DNA from: Pseudooctadecabacter jejudonensis
GTDB taxonomy: Bacteria; Pseudomonadota; Alphaproteobacteria; Rhodobacterales; Rhodobacteraceae
Assembly: GCF_900172275.1 (NCBI RefSeq)
Contig: NZ_FWFT01000006.1
Span: forward strand, 62,001 to 126,000
Reading direction: 5' to 3'
Length of the DNA: 64,000 nucleotides
Below are positions 1-8,345 of this stretch, one piece after another. The position numbers were made by a program, and so were the translations under genes. Under the pieces are notes generated by a model. It worked only from the letters and a program-made list of their open reading frames with translations, had not been told where the DNA came from and did no database searches. How positions within the stretch are numbered: the first letter of the stretch is position 1; each line of letters starts with the position of its first letter.

Positions 1-950
1 ATGTCGGGGCGATTGGCCAGGGACTCCGGCACCTCAAAATCATTGTGGGCGGCGGCGGAATGGGCATCAAGCGAGACGTCATCGGGCAGGGCCGCGCGGG
101 TGCGGGCGTCGACCAGCAGCGTTTCAGCCGCGATGCCTTCGGCATAGATGATCTGGTGGTCGTCAAAAAGGATCTGAAAATAGTCGACAAAGCCGCCGTC
201 CTGCTGGACGACGGTGTCGCCGTTGATCAGGTGACGCACCTTCACGAGGACTTCGGAGCGGCCCGCGCCAAGGCGGTCTTCGCGCTGGTAAATGAACAGG
301 CGGTGATCGGGGGACAGCACCAGATCACGGGTGTTGAACAGCGCGCCTTCGCGGATGACCACGGGGGCGTAATCGCCCACCGCGCGCAATGTGGTCTCAC
401 CGATCCAGCGGATGGATTGCTGGCCTGCGTCACGGGTCAGCACACGGTCGCCCACCTGGAGCTGTTCGATGGGCACCTGTGCGCCGGAGGCCAGTGTGAT
501 GTGGGTGCCGCGGGCAAAGCGCACGCAGGCCACATCGCCGAACTTGGCGGCGGCGGCGTCGCGGTCATGGCCCACCAGCCGGTAGGGGATGTCGTCGTTG
601 AGGGTGGCCAGCGGCATCATGTAGACCTCGGCGGCCTCATCGCCCTCGACCTCCACCAGGATCAGGGCCTCATAGGTGGCACCGTCGGGGGCCATGAGGG
701 TGATGGCGCAATCAAGAAACAGAAGGTTGCCCGGTGTGCCACAGGCGCTGCCCGCTGAGATGACAAAGCCCGCCGACTGGCCCACTTCGTAGGTCAAAGC
801 GGCGCGATTGGCATCGGGGGACAGCTGATAGACATCATCCAGGACAAGTTCGTCCATGAATGAGATCGGCTCCCCCTCGGCCACGCCATCAATCACGTTG
901 AATGTGGCGGATGAAAAAACAGCGATGGTGGTGCGGGCGGTTTGGGACAT
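1..950 (-). CDS. Hint-domain protein, partial at the window edge
   Basis: The frame reads from an ATG at 950 and stays open to base 1, so the C-terminus is outside the window (about 316 residues visible). The first 135 residues have no recognisable domain. From about residue 142 (ACVRFARGTH) to 285 the protein has a Hint (Hedgehog/Intein) module: CxRFxxGTxI start, VPIEQLQVGDRVLT and later LSPDHRLFIY. Hint_2-type proteins of this form are abundant in Rhodobacterales and are often attached to secreted or calcium-binding proteins; their substrate is generally unknown. No signal peptide is visible and no strong ribosome site precedes the ATG, so the start is moderately sure. It lies divergently to the SDR gene downstream. 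Confidence 0.75.
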   Translation of the reverse strand, partial: MSQTARTTIAVFSSATFNVIDGVAEGEPISFMDELVLDDVYQLSPDANRAALTYEVGQSAGFVISAGSACGTPGNLLFLDCAITLMAPDGATYEALILVEVEGDEAAEVYMMPLATLNDDIPYRLVGHDRDAAAAKFGDVACVRFARGTHITLASGAQVPIEQLQVGDRVLTRDAGQQSIRWIGETTLRAVGDYAPVVIREGALFNTRDLVLSPDHRLFIYQREDRLGAGRSEVLVKVRHLINGDTVVQQDGGFVDYFQILFDDHQIIYAEGIAAETLLVDARTRAALPDDVSLDAHSAAAHNDFEVPESLANRPD

Positions 951-1066
951 TTGAACGCGATACTGTGAACAGGGGGTGGTCAATGGGGATATGGCTACCC
1001 TAGAAACATGGCGAAAGATGGTCGCCCGCGGGGAAAGCCAAGGGCGCGAATGCAAGGAGAGACATC

Positions 1067-1846
1067 ATGGATATGGGGCTGAAAGGCAAGCGCGCACTGG
1101 TGTGTGCGTCCTCAAAGGGGTTGGGGCGCGGCTGTGCGGAGGCTTTGGCGGGCGAGGGCGTCAATCTGGTGCTGAACGCGCGTGGGCCAGAGGCGCTGGA
1201 GGACACGGCGGCGCAGATCCGTGCTGCGTATGGTGTGGACGTGGTGACCGTGGCCGGTGACATCACCGCGGCGGAGGTTCAAACACAGGTGATCGAGGCC
1301 GCGGCGGGCGTGGACATTCTGGTGACCAACGCGGGCGGCCCGCCCCCGGGGATGTGGTCCGATTGGAGCCGCGATGATTTTATTGCGGCGTTTGATGCCA
1401 ATATGCTGGCCCCGATCGCGCTGATCCAGGGGTTGATGCCCGCGATGATTGAAAAAGGGTGGGGGCGTGTGGTCAACATCACCTCTGCCTCCGTCAAGGC
1501 GCCCATTCCGGTGTTGGGGCTGAGCAATACGGCCCGCACGGGGCTGACAGGGTTTGTTGCAGGCACGGCCCGTCAGGTGGCGGGATCCGGTGTGACGATC
1601 AACAACCTGTTGCCGGGCATCCATGCCACGGACCGCGCGGTGAGCCTTGATCAGGGGGTTGTGGCCGCCCAAGGCATCACGATGGAAGAGGCCAAAGCGC
1701 AACGGGAGGCGACCATTCCGGCGGGGCGCTATGGCACGGCAGAGGAATTTGGCGCGGCCTGTGCGTTCTTGTGTTCGGACAAGGCCGGGTTCATCGTGGG
1801 GCAAAACCTGTTGCTGGACGGGGGCGCCATCAACGCGACCATATGA
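1067..1846 (+). CDS. SDR-family oxidoreductase with non-canonical active site
   Basis: A 259-residue short-chain dehydrogenase/reductase fold protein of FabG-like length. The N-terminal nucleotide-binding loop is ASSKGLGRG (about residues 14-22), NAGG is at 88-91 and the NITSAS strand at 137-142. The usual YxxxK catalytic pair is missing: aligning the conserved AGLIG-like segment (here TGLTG) places Ser153 where Tyr is expected and Arg157 where Lys is expected. Either the enzyme uses another mechanism or it is a non-reducing family member. Related atypical SDRs with an LGLSN segment are known to me in proteobacteria, with no established function. The start is fixed by AAGGAGA just upstream. 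It appears monocistronic, with a dispersed repeat after its stop. Confidence 0.88.
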   Translation: MDMGLKGKRALVCASSKGLGRGCAEALAGEGVNLVLNARGPEALEDTAAQIRAAYGVDVVTVAGDITAAEVQTQVIEAAAGVDILVTNAGGPPPGMWSDWSRDDFIAAFDANMLAPIALIQGLMPAMIEKGWGRVVNITSASVKAPIPVLGLSNTARTGLTGFVAGTARQVAGSGVTINNLLPGIHATDRAVSLDQGVVAAQGITMEEAKAQREATIPAGRYGTAEEFGAACAFLCSDKAGFIVGQNLLLDGGAINATI

Positions 1847-1873
1847 TCGTGCGGCAAATCGGCCCTGCGGGGC

Positions 1874-1895
1874 GAGTTTTTCTGGTCAGATGAAG
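1874..1895 (+). repeat. Dispersed repeat family A, copy 1
   Basis: Copy of a 22-nt element that starts GAGTTTTTCTGGTCAGATGA and ends AG, found again at 9282, 14589 and 47035. It follows the SDR stop codon by 28 nt and is preceded by a GC-rich stretch (CTGCGGGGC). Position downstream of a gene fits a role at transcript 3' ends, which is inference. Confidence 0.8.
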
Positions 1896-1987
1896 CCAAA
1901 GCGCCCGGAGGGCGGGGTCTTGCCCGCCCGAGTTTGGGTTGTTATCTGCGGGCAAAGCCTGATGTTTTCGCTAAGGAATTGTCCCCC

Positions 1988-3091
1988 GTGTCAGACATAC
2001 CACGTCTTGAGATCAAGAACCTGTCGCGCAGTTTTGCGGGGCGGACGGTCGTGGATGATGTGTCGCTGAGCATCATGCCGGGGCAGGTCACCTGTTTGTT
2101 GGGCCCATCGGGGTGCGGGAAATCCACGACCTTGCGGATGATTGCGGGCATCGAGATGCAGGACAGTGGTGAGATCTGGTCCGATGGGGAGTTGATCTGC
2201 AATACGGTCGAGAGAATCCCGCCCGAGGGACGGGGCATCGGCCTGATGTTTCAGGATTTCGCGCTGTTTCCGCATCTGACGGTGGCGGGCAACGTGGCCT
2301 ACGGGTTGCGCGGGCGGCGGGCGCAGACACGGGCACGGGTGGAAGACCTGTTGGCGAAGGTTGGTATGTCGGCCCACATCGACCGCTATCCCCATGAATT
2401 GTCGGGGGGCGAACAGCAACGGGTGGCACTGGCCCGCGCCTTGGCCCCGCGTCCGCGGATCATGTTGATGGATGAGCCGTTTTCGGGCCTTGATGACCGT
2501 CTGCGCGATGAAATCCGCGATGAGACGCTGGACGTCTTGAAGGCCGAGGGCACGGCCGTGTTGCTGGTCACACATGAGCCGGCGGAGGCCATGCGCATGG
2601 CCGATGAAATTGCCCTGATGCGGGGCGGGCGGATTGTGCAGACCGGCGCGCCCTACAACATCTACAACACCCCCATCGACCGAGAGGCCGCGGCCTTTTT
2701 CAGTGACATCAATGTTGTCTCTTCGACCGTGGAGGGCGCCTTGGCGCAGACGGTGTTTGGCCAATTCCTGGTGCCGGGTGTGGCCGATGGGACGAAGGTG
2801 GATATTGTCGTGCGGCCCCAGCACCTGAAGATTGATTTTGACCGGCAGGGCAAGGGACCCAACCCGACCATTGCGACCGGAACGCCAGCACGCGGGACGG
2901 TGAAACGCGCCCGGTTCATGGGGGGCGAGAGCCTTGTGGAGTTTACTTTGGACGATGGCAGCGAGATGACGGCGGTTGTTCCGTCCGTGTTTCTGCCCAA
3001 GCGCGGGATGGTTTTATGGCTGATGATCCGGCGCGACCGCTGTTTCATCTTCCCGCGCCCAGTCCCGATCCCGCTGGCGACGGAAGTCTGA
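1988..3091 (+). CDS. ABC transporter ATP-binding protein (FbpC/PotA-like), orphan
   Basis: A 367-residue ATPase of the CUT/Fe(III)/polyamine importer type. Walker A GPSGCGKST is at about 39-47, the Q-loop MFQDFALFP at about 88-96, the signature LSGGEQQR at 138-145 and Walker B RIMLMDEPF at 157-165. A C-terminal TOBE-like regulatory region (about 280-345) follows. I chose the GTG at 1988 because AAGGA lies ten bases upstream; a longer TTG-started frame has no ribosome site. No permease or binding-protein gene adjoins it, so the substrate cannot be read from context; iron, thiamine or polyamine are possibilities. Its 3' end overlaps the convergent WYL regulator gene by 78 bp. Confidence 0.87.
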   Translation: MSDIPRLEIKNLSRSFAGRTVVDDVSLSIMPGQVTCLLGPSGCGKSTTLRMIAGIEMQDSGEIWSDGELICNTVERIPPEGRGIGLMFQDFALFPHLTVAGNVAYGLRGRRAQTRARVEDLLAKVGMSAHIDRYPHELSGGEQQRVALARALAPRPRIMLMDEPFSGLDDRLRDEIRDETLDVLKAEGTAVLLVTHEPAEAMRMADEIALMRGGRIVQTGAPYNIYNTPIDREAAAFFSDINVVSSTVEGALAQTVFGQFLVPGVADGTKVDIVVRPQHLKIDFDRQGKGPNPTIATGTPARGTVKRARFMGGESLVEFTLDDGSEMTAVVPSVFLPKRGMVLWLMIRRDRCFIFPRPVPIPLATEV

Positions 3092-3709
3092 CAGACGTTT
3101 CCCTTCTTCTTCGACGAACAAGCTGGGCAGGACGCGAAGGGCGGTGATCTGGTCGATGCGCAACTCGTCGAATTTTCGGGTGGTGTCGCACCAGACGATG
3201 CAGGTCCACAGGCGGCCCCAGTAATCCAGTTGCAAGGGGCGCACGGTGCGGTCGCGGTGGGTGGTCAGCATCAGCTTTTGGCGCGCACGGATGGCGCTGC
3301 GGATTTTGGGCAGATGTTGAAAGCCGCGCGCGGCATCGGCAAAGGGATAGACCGCCAGGGCGCGCGGTGCCTCCCCTTCGGGCAGCACCCCATCGAGTTT
3401 GCGCGCCAGCGAGGTGGCGGCCGCGGCCAAGTCCGCATCCTGGGCTTGGGTCATGGCCGCCAGCGACACGTGCAGGGCCTCAAGCTCTGCCATGCTGAGG
3501 TTCAGCGGCGGCAAGGTGATGGCGGCGGTGACGCGGTAGCCTGTGCCGCGTTCGCCTTCGATGGGGACGCCTGAGGCGGCGAGCGTTTCCATATCGCGGT
3601 AGATCGTGCGCAACGACACCCCCATGACGCGGGCCAAATCGGTGGCGCGGTGCAACTCGCCCTCTCGCAGGTGGCGAATCAAATCCATCAATCTGTCGGC
3701 ACGTCGCAT
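3014..3709 (-). CDS. HTH/WYL-family transcriptional regulator (YafY-like)
   Basis: A 231-residue regulator. The N-terminal helix-turn-helix is of the HTH_11 type (MRRADRLMDLIRHL then DLARVMGVSLRTIYRDMETL, residues 1-45), followed by the family-typical GVPIEGERGTGYRV at about 47-60. A C-terminal WYL-like ligand-sensing domain covers about 130-215. Such proteins usually repress and sense a small molecule. A long inverted repeat lies 28 nt upstream of the start and probably serves for autoregulation. The 3' end is convergent with, and overlaps by 78 bp, the ABC ATPase gene; both reading frames look genuine to their ends, although the last 25 residues of each are not conserved enough to be certain. 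Confidence 0.85.
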   Translation of the reverse strand: MRRADRLMDLIRHLREGELHRATDLARVMGVSLRTIYRDMETLAASGVPIEGERGTGYRVTAAITLPPLNLSMAELEALHVSLAAMTQAQDADLAAAATSLARKLDGVLPEGEAPRALAVYPFADAARGFQHLPKIRSAIRARQKLMLTTHRDRTVRPLQLDYWGRLWTCIVWCDTTRKFDELRIDQITALRVLPSLFVEEEGKRLSDFRRQRDRDWAREDETAVAPDHQP

Positions 3710-3736
3710 GGTTTTGCCCCTTTCGCAGGTGCAGAA

Positions 3737-3772
3737 TTGTCAAAAAACTGACAGTTGTCAATTTTTTGGCAA
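3737..3772. promoter_or_regulatory. Inverted-repeat operator candidate
   Basis: Two 17-nt arms, TTGTCAAAAAACTGACA and TGTCAATTTTTTGGCAA, separated by GT; the arms are inverted copies with two mismatches. It sits between the WYL regulator (minus) and tatA (plus). On the minus strand it contains TTGACA, a good -35 element, so a protein bound here would block regulator transcription. Likely target is the WYL protein itself, by inference. Confidence 0.6.
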
Positions 3773-3908
3773 AAGATCACACAAACCCTTGTGAAATTGG
3801 CTGTGTTTACGCTGTTTTTGCTTTCATCTTTGGGGGGAAGCCGTACTACTGAGCACCGCACTTATTTTCGCAGGCGCAGCGTCTGCATTCTGTCTTCGGA
3901 GAAAGAAC

Positions 3909-4130
3909 ATGCTGAATAACATCGGTCTTCCTGGCCTTCTTTTGATCGCCGTCGTTGTCCTCGTCCTGTTTGGGCGTGGCAAAATCTCGTCCTTGATGGG
4001 CGAAGTTGGCAAAGGCATCACCGCCTTCAAGAAAGGTGTCGATGATGGCAAGGCGGAGCTGGAAGACAGTGCTGCTGACGCCAAGGACGTGACCCCGACT
4101 GAAGAGACCAAAGAAGAAACCAAGGTCTGA
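3909..4130 (+). CDS. tatA: Sec-independent translocase TatA
   Basis: A 73-residue twin-arginine translocase subunit. Residues 4-21 form the single transmembrane helix, followed by the hallmark FGRGK hinge (21-25), then the amphipathic helix [20 protein letters not shown] and an acidic, lysine-rich tail. TatA oligomers form the conduit for folded proteins. It is the first gene of tatA-tatB-tatC; tatB begins 33 bp downstream. GGAGAAAG precedes the ATG. Length and motifs match alphaproteobacterial TatA rather than TatE or TatB. Confidence 0.97.
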   Translation: MLNNIGLPGLLLIAVVVLVLFGRGKISSLMGEVGKGITAFKKGVDDGKAELEDSAADAKDVTPTEETKEETKV

Positions 4131-4163
4131 TCCTGAACCGATCCAAATGGGGAACGTGGCCTG

Positions 4164-4649
4164 ATGTTTGATCTTGGCTTTATGGAAATGCTGGTGATCG
4201 GGGTGGTGGCCCTGATTGTCGTGGGGCCCAAGGATTTGCCGGGACTGTTCCGATCTGCGGGGCAGTTTGTGGGTAAGGCGAAGGGCATGGCGCGGGAGTT
4301 TTCGTCAGCCATGAACGCGGCTGCGGACGAGGCCGGCGTGAGCGAGATCAACAAGACGATCAAGGCGGCGGCCAACCCGCAGAAATTCGGGGCCGACAAG
4401 ATCCGCGAAGCGACCAAGATGAAGTCATCGGATGAGGTTCAGGCGGAGCAGCGGGCGCGGGCGGAGGCCAAGGCGGCTGACGCCAAGCCGCAGAACGAGA
4501 CCGACAAGTTGCGCGCCAAGATGACCGACGAACGCAAGGCCACCGCCGAGAAAATCTCAAAAGCCATGGCCGAGAAGGCCGAGGCGCGGATGGCGGCGGA
4601 AAAGGCCGCCGCTGAGGCCGCTGCGGCGGAGGCGAAGGACGGATCATGA
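4164..4649 (+). CDS. tatB: Sec-independent translocase TatB
   Basis: A 161-residue TatB. The N-terminal membrane segment is [21 protein letters not shown] with the TatB hallmark Glu8 and the [11 protein letters not shown] hinge, followed by an amphipathic helix and a long Ala/Lys/Glu-rich coiled tail (residues about 95-160). With TatC it forms the signal-peptide receptor. Its stop overlaps the tatC start as ATGA, so the two are translationally coupled. The tail has low complexity but is normal for the family in this order. Confidence 0.95.
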   Translation: MFDLGFMEMLVIGVVALIVVGPKDLPGLFRSAGQFVGKAKGMAREFSSAMNAAADEAGVSEINKTIKAAANPQKFGADKIREATKMKSSDEVQAEQRARAEAKAADAKPQNETDKLRAKMTDERKATAEKISKAMAEKAEARMAAEKAAAEAAAAEAKDGS

Positions 4650-5563
4650 GCCAGACCGACACCCAACCTGAGATTGAGGACAGCGCCGCCCCGCTGATCG
4701 AACATCTGGCGGAGTTGCGCACGCGGCTGATCCGTTGCGTGGTCTACTTCCTGATCGGGATGGTGATCTGTTTCACCGTGGCCACGCCCATTTTCAATTT
4801 CCTGACCGCGCCGTTGTGTTCGGTGTTGGCAGAGAGGGGGCAGGACTGCGACCTGATCTTTATCTCGCCGCAGGAAGGGTTCTTTGTGGCGATCAAAGTC
4901 TCGCTTCTGGGCGGGTTTATCCTGTCGTTTCCTTTTGTGGCCAATCAGCTGTGGCGGTTTGTGGCGCCGGGGCTTTACCGCAATGAAAAGGGCGCGTTTC
5001 TGCCGTTTCTAATCGCCTCTCCGTTTATGTTCCTGCTGGGCGCATCATTCGCGTTTTATGTCGTCACGCCGCTGGCCTATGACTTTTTCCTTGGGTTCCA
5101 ACAGTTTGGCGGCGAGGGAGAAGTGGTTGACCCTGGTATGAACGCAGCACCGCTGTCCGTTGTGTTCCAGGGGTCGGCGCAGGAATATCTGAACCTAACG
5201 GTGAAATTCATCGTGGCCTTCGGGATGTGTTTCCAGCTGCCGGTGTTGCTGACCTTGATGGGCAAGGCTGGGTTGGTCAGCTCTGAGGGGCTGCGCAATG
5301 TCCGCAAATATGCTGTGGTGGGCATTCTGGTGCTGGCCGCACTGGTGACGCCCCCCGATGTGATCACCCAGATCATTCTGTTTGTTGTGGTGTACGGCCT
5401 TTATGAGGTGTCGATCCAATTGGTCAAACGCGTTGAAAAGCAACGGGAAGCCAAGTTGCGCGCGGAAGGGCTGTGGTTTGAGGACGACGAAGAGGTTGAG
5501 GATTTCGAGGCCGCAGAAGATGCCGCTGATAACGATGCCACCGACGATGAGGCGCAGAAGTGA
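4646..5563 (+). CDS. tatC: Sec-independent translocase TatC
   Basis: A 305-residue, six-helix membrane protein that recognises twin-arginine signal peptides. The signature [12 protein letters not shown] occurs at residues 20-31 and [22 protein letters not shown] near 95-115, the region that binds the RR motif; the conserved Glu of LYRNEKG is present. After the last helix the protein carries an acidic tail of about 45 residues ([17 protein letters not shown]) that is longer than in E. coli TatC. It is the last tat gene and its stop overlaps the GTG start of the next gene, the DUF815 ATPase. Confidence 0.97.
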   Translation: MSQTDTQPEIEDSAAPLIEHLAELRTRLIRCVVYFLIGMVICFTVATPIFNFLTAPLCSVLAERGQDCDLIFISPQEGFFVAIKVSLLGGFILSFPFVANQLWRFVAPGLYRNEKGAFLPFLIASPFMFLLGASFAFYVVTPLAYDFFLGFQQFGGEGEVVDPGMNAAPLSVVFQGSAQEYLNLTVKFIVAFGMCFQLPVLLTLMGKAGLVSSEGLRNVRKYAVVGILVLAALVTPPDVITQIILFVVVYGLYEVSIQLVKRVEKQREAKLRAEGLWFEDDEEVEDFEAAEDAADNDATDDEAQK

Positions 5564-6396
5564 ACGATGACGCCTTAGGCCGCATCGCGGAGGCGCTGGA
5601 ACGGCTGGCGCCGCCGCCTGCGACAGCGCCGGATTTCACCGCCTCGGCCTATGTGTGGCACGCAGAGCCAGACCGATTGGACCCGGTGGAGACGGTGAAC
5701 AGGGTCGATCTGTCGCTGTTGGTGGGCATCAACCGCAGCCGCGACACATTGCACGCGAATACGGTGCAATTCGCCAAGGGCCTGCCTGCGAACAATGCGC
5801 TGCTTTGGGGCGCGCGTGGCATGGGAAAATCAAGCCTTGTCAAGGCGATACACGGTGATGTTGCCGCGTCACATGACCAGCTGAAGATTGTCGAAGTGCA
5901 ACGGGAAGACCTGCCCAGCATCGGCCGTTGTCTGGCGTTGCTGCGCGGTCGGGCAGAACGGTTTATCCTGTTTTGCGATGACCTGAGTTTTGGTCATGAC
6001 GATGCCCATTACAAATCCCTCAAGGCGGTCCTGGATGGCGGGATTGAGGGGCGGCCGGAGAACGTGGTCCTTTATGCGACGTCCAATCGCCGTCACCTGA
6101 TGCCGCGCGATATGATCGAGAATGAACGGTCCTCGGCGATCAACCCGTCTGAGGCGGTAGAGGAAAAGGTGTCTTTGTCAGACCGCTTTGGCCTTTGGCT
6201 TGGGTTTCATCCGTGTGATCAGGATGAGTATTTGGCCATGATCCGGGGGTATTGTGAGGCCCATGGGGTCGAGATCAGCGACGCGGATTTACGGGCTGAG
6301 GCGATTGAATGGCAAGCCACGCGCGGGTCCCGGTCGGGGCGCGTGGCTTGGCAGTATTTTGTGGACCTTGCCGGTCGCCGTGGGGTCGTGCTCTAA
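5560..6396 (+). CDS. DUF815 AAA+ ATP-binding protein
   Basis: A 278-residue P-loop ATPase of the DUF815 family. Walker A GARGMGKSS is at 84-92 and Walker B FILFCDDLSF at 135-144, followed by the sensor-like YATSNRRHLMPR (about 171-182), which is very characteristic of the family. Cellular function is not established. The GTG start overlaps the tatC stop (GTGA), so it is probably co-expressed with tat. In related genomes this gene often adjoins yajC (my recollection), which here lies 38 kb away. The stop codon TAA lies inside the perfect palindrome at 6391-6414. Confidence 0.9.
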   Translation: MNDDALGRIAEALERLAPPPATAPDFTASAYVWHAEPDRLDPVETVNRVDLSLLVGINRSRDTLHANTVQFAKGLPANNALLWGARGMGKSSLVKAIHGDVAASHDQLKIVEVQREDLPSIGRCLALLRGRAERFILFCDDLSFGHDDAHYKSLKAVLDGGIEGRPENVVLYATSNRRHLMPRDMIENERSSAINPSEAVEEKVSLSDRFGLWLGFHPCDQDEYLAMIRGYCEAHGVEISDADLRAEAIEWQATRGSRSGRVAWQYFVDLAGRRGVVL

Positions 6397-6414
6397 AATT
6401 CCGGAATTTTAGAG
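6391..6414. terminator. Palindromic 3'-end element, copy 1
   Basis: Perfect 24-nt palindrome with core TAAAATTCCGGAATTTTA flanked by CTC and GAG. In RNA it folds into an AT-rich stem with a CCGG tip, ending in a UUUU run on either strand, so it can act for both converging genes. The DUF815 stop codon is inside the left arm. The same core recurs at 14543, 47002 and 51077. Confidence 0.7.
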
Positions 6415-6419
6415 CGGCG

Positions 6420-6441
6420 TCTAAATTTCGAGAAATTTAGA
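6420..6441. terminator. Second hairpin between converging genes
   Basis: TCTAAATTTC and GAAATTTAGA are inverted arms around this position, separated by only two bases. It is related in design, but not identical in core, to the palindrome just upstream. It abuts the stop of the minus-strand LytM gene, so it probably terminates that transcript; the two hairpins together separate converging transcription. Confidence 0.6.
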
Positions 6442-6442
6442 G

Positions 6443-7636
6443 TTACGGCAGGAAGTCGGCGGGATCGACGCTTTCGAGGCCGTCGCGCACCTCAAAGTGC
6501 AAAAAGCTCGGATCGCCGGATGAGACTTTCGCGATGGCCTGCCCCTGAGATACGCTGTCATCCTTGGCCACTGTCAGCTCATCAACGTTGACATAAACAG
6601 TCAGAATGTTGCCCGTGTGCCGGATCACCACGATCTGTGCGCCGTTGGTGTTTTGCGTGATGGCAGCGACGGTGCCTGCGGCTGCGGCTTTGACAGAGGT
6701 GCCTGCTGGCACGCCGATGTCGATGCCTTCGTTGCGGCCTGGATTGTAGGCGCGAATGATTGTGCCTGTGACCGGATAGATAAAGGGCGCGCTGGTGGCC
6801 GGTGTGCTGGGTGTGCCCAAATCAGGGGCGGGGACAGGCGGCGTCGGGGCCGCGGCGGCGGGTGTCGCGACTGCGGCGGGCAACGGCGCACGCGCGCTGG
6901 GCGGTGTGGGGGTTGAGCTGCCTTCACCGGGGGCTGTTGTGGCCGCCGGGCTGGGCGGTGTGGCGCCCGCCACGGGGATCAGGAGTTGTTGGCCTTCGCG
7001 GACCGTCAGGTCTGACCCAAGGCCGTTCCATTCGGCCAGTGCAGCCACGGGGACGTCATAAAGGCGTGCGATCTGGAAGGCGGTTTCGCCGCGCGCGACG
7101 CGGTGCAGGCCAGGTTCTGCCCCCGTTTGGGGGGAGGGCTGTGTGGCCGCAGGCGTTCGGGTCTGTTCGCCTGCGCGGTCAATCGCGTCGGAGGCCAGGG
7201 TGGTGACATTCACCGTTGGGGGCTGGATTGGGCCGGTGGTGACAGCGCCAGTCGCGGGCGAGGGTTCCGCCACGCGTGAGGGCAGGGCCACAATTTCGTC
7301 GCGGCGCAGCGCCACATCTGCGTCGACCCCGTTGAAGGCCGCCAGCGCGTTTGCGTCTAGGTTCAAGCGGCCTGCGATCTGGCGGACGGTTTCACCACGC
7401 TCTGCCACGACAACCTGATAGTTGGGATAGGAGATGACGCCGCGATCATCGGGGCGCGGGCGGTCGGCCAGGTTCTGTGCGGCTGCGGTTGTGTTGAACC
7501 CGCCACCAAGGCCCCGAAGGTCCGCATCCAGATTAAGAGGGCTGAGATTGAAATTGTCGTCACAGGCTGCCAAGGCCACACAGGCCGTTGAGACCATGAG
7601 AACGGAACGGAAGGGGGGCAGGGAAAGGCTGCGCAT
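6443..7636 (-). CDS. LysM / M23-like lipoprotein (NlpD/EnvC-type, degenerate active site)
   Basis: A 397-residue outer-membrane or periplasmic cell-wall protein. A signal peptide ends in the lipobox LAAC (Cys25). Two LysM peptidoglycan-binding modules lie at about 74-120 and 177-222, then a long Pro/Ala linker and an M23/LytM domain at about 285-395. Of the zinc and catalytic residues, the first His is Asn302 (RNEGID), Asp306 is kept, the YAH-type His is Asn350, and only His380 of the final HxH remains. That pattern matches non-catalytic activators of amidases such as EnvC and NlpD in cell separation. GAGGAG precedes the ATG. It follows surE and pcm on the same strand, a common order with nlpD. 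Confidence 0.9.
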   Translation of the reverse strand: MRSLSLPPFRSVLMVSTACVALAACDDNFNLSPLNLDADLRGLGGGFNTTAAAQNLADRPRPDDRGVISYPNYQVVVAERGETVRQIAGRLNLDANALAAFNGVDADVALRRDEIVALPSRVAEPSPATGAVTTGPIQPPTVNVTTLASDAIDRAGEQTRTPAATQPSPQTGAEPGLHRVARGETAFQIARLYDVPVAALAEWNGLGSDLTVREGQQLLIPVAGATPPSPAATTAPGEGSSTPTPPSARAPLPAAVATPAAAAPTPPVPAPDLGTPSTPATSAPFIYPVTGTIIRAYNPGRNEGIDIGVPAGTSVKAAAAGTVAAITQNTNGAQIVVIRHTGNILTVYVNVDELTVAKDDSVSQGQAIAKVSSGDPSFLHFEVRDGLESVDPADFLP

Positions 7637-7697
7637 GGACTGTCTCCTCGAGGGTGTCGGATCTTTTGCCCGATCTGGTCGTCTTTATAGCGCCTGT

Positions 7698-8345
7698 TCA
7701 GTCGTTTCCCAAGCCCTCAAGCAGGGGGACGAACCGCACGGGGCGCAATTCTTCGTAATCGAACCCGGTCTCAAGCCGGCGCACGCGGATGAGCTGTTGC
7801 ACGCTGTCTGATTGTCCGACGGGCAAAACCATGATCCCGCCGACCTTGAGCTGTGCCAAAAGGGGGCCGGGGGGGTCTTCGGCGGCGGCGGTCACGAGGA
7901 TGCGGTCAAAGGGGGCCTGCGCGGGCAGACCAAAACTGCCGTCTGCCGTAAAAGCTGTCAGGTTGGTGATGTCGAGGCGTTCGAAAATCGCGCGGGCGTC
8001 GCGCATCAGGGTTTTGTGGCGGTCCACGGTATACACACGGCGCGCCAGATGGCTGAGAATGGCGGCCTGATAGCCCGAGCCCGTGCCAACCTCGAGCACT
8101 TTGTCGCGCGGGGCGACCTGCAAGGCCTGCGTCATCAGGCCCACCACGGACGGCTGGCTGATGGTCTGGCCGCAGGCAATGGGCAGGGGCATGTCCTCAT
8201 AGGCGCGGTCGGCAAAATGCCCGCGGACAAACAGGGCGCGGTCCGTCTTTTCCATGGCCGTCAGGACGCGCGTATCCGTCACGCCCTTGGAGCGCAGGGC
8301 GAACAGAAACTGCATCTGTTGTTGGGCCCGTGGGGTCATCATCAT
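7698..8345 (-). CDS. pcm: Protein-L-isoaspartate O-methyltransferase
   Basis: A 215-residue SAM-dependent methyltransferase that repairs isoaspartyl residues in damaged proteins. Motif [16 protein letters not shown] starts at residue 83 and the substrate-contact segment [11 protein letters not shown] is at 59-69. Its ATG overlaps the surE stop by 4 bp (ATGA), so the two are coupled; the LytM lipoprotein gene follows 61 bp downstream. SurE-Pcm-NlpD is a classical proteobacterial order associated with stationary-phase survival. Confidence 0.95.
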   Translation of the reverse strand: MMMTPRAQQQMQFLFALRSKGVTDTRVLTAMEKTDRALFVRGHFADRAYEDMPLPIACGQTISQPSVVGLMTQALQVAPRDKVLEVGTGSGYQAAILSHLARRVYTVDRHKTLMRDARAIFERLDITNLTAFTADGSFGLPAQAPFDRILVTAAAEDPPGPLLAQLKVGGIMVLPVGQSDSVQQLIRVRRLETGFDYEELRPVRFVPLLEGLGND

